Shown here one piece after another: positions 30,291 through 30,338 of a stretch of 30,338 bases of DNA. Source of the DNA: Saccoglossus kowalevskii (Eukaryota > Hemichordata > Enteropneusta > Harrimaniidae). Under the pieces are notes generated by a model. It ran no database searches and was not told the origin of the DNA. It was given only the letters and a program-made list of their open reading frames with translations. Position numbers and translations under genes: made by a program. Every line of letters starts with the position of its first letter. Within the stretch, counting starts at the first letter, position 1. The stretch covers positions 264,583 through 294,920 of the forward strand of contig NW_003155741.1 of assembly GCF_000003605.2 (NCBI RefSeq), read 5' to 3'.

Positions 30291-30338
30291 AAGGGCAGTA
30301 GACAAAAACATGTACAGAAGTTCGATATGTAATCGATT

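Noticed and set aside
1-30338. tRNA or rRNA genes
   Set aside because: No T-loop box B pattern in a foldable cloverleaf and no rRNA-like conserved block was recognised by eye; a tRNAscan run would settle it.

Overview
The window is AT-rich animal genomic DNA. Genes are broken into short exons with GT/AG introns of about 0.1 to 7 kb, and palindromic or terminal-inverted-repeat (TIR) elements are scattered throughout. Nothing looks bacterial. The protein families and gene structure suggest a marine invertebrate (lophotrochozoan or invertebrate deuterostome); the sequence alone does not fix the species.

Layout: (1) 1-2040 is a repeat field: a degenerate ~140-bp tandem repeat, then a duplicated ~390-bp module carrying internal palindromes. 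(2) 4520-19979 (+) holds the last 12 exons found of a Rho GTPase-activating protein of the ARHGAP9/12/15/27 group. They encode 512 residues in the order tandem WW, linker, PH, RhoGAP; the N-terminal exons lie left of the window. All 12 exons join in phase. (3) 19980-23072 is the 3' flank, with a poly(A) signal near 20367 and an unexplained exon-like coding tail at 22546-22634. (4) 23073-28979 (-) holds the last four exons of WDR12, a WD40 ribosome-biogenesis protein; its 5' exons lie right of the window. The two genes converge tail to tail. (5) WDR12's 5-kb intron carries, on the opposite strand, an intronless ORF (25881-26546) that looks like a diverged GIY-YIG-type nuclease beside a palindromic repeat. 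(6) 28980-30338 holds more copies of that palindromic repeat and a locally GC-richer degenerate repeat.

The two spliced genes have separate jobs. The RhoGAP would switch off Rac/Cdc42-type GTPases at membranes, and WDR12 acts in 60S ribosomal subunit maturation. The most striking structures are two tandem arrays that meet exon boundaries of the RhoGAP gene: an 84-bp array that copies a 3' splice site three times, and a 49-bp minisatellite that begins at a 5' splice site. Also notable are the nested nuclease-like ORF and several families of short TIR elements flanked by TA.
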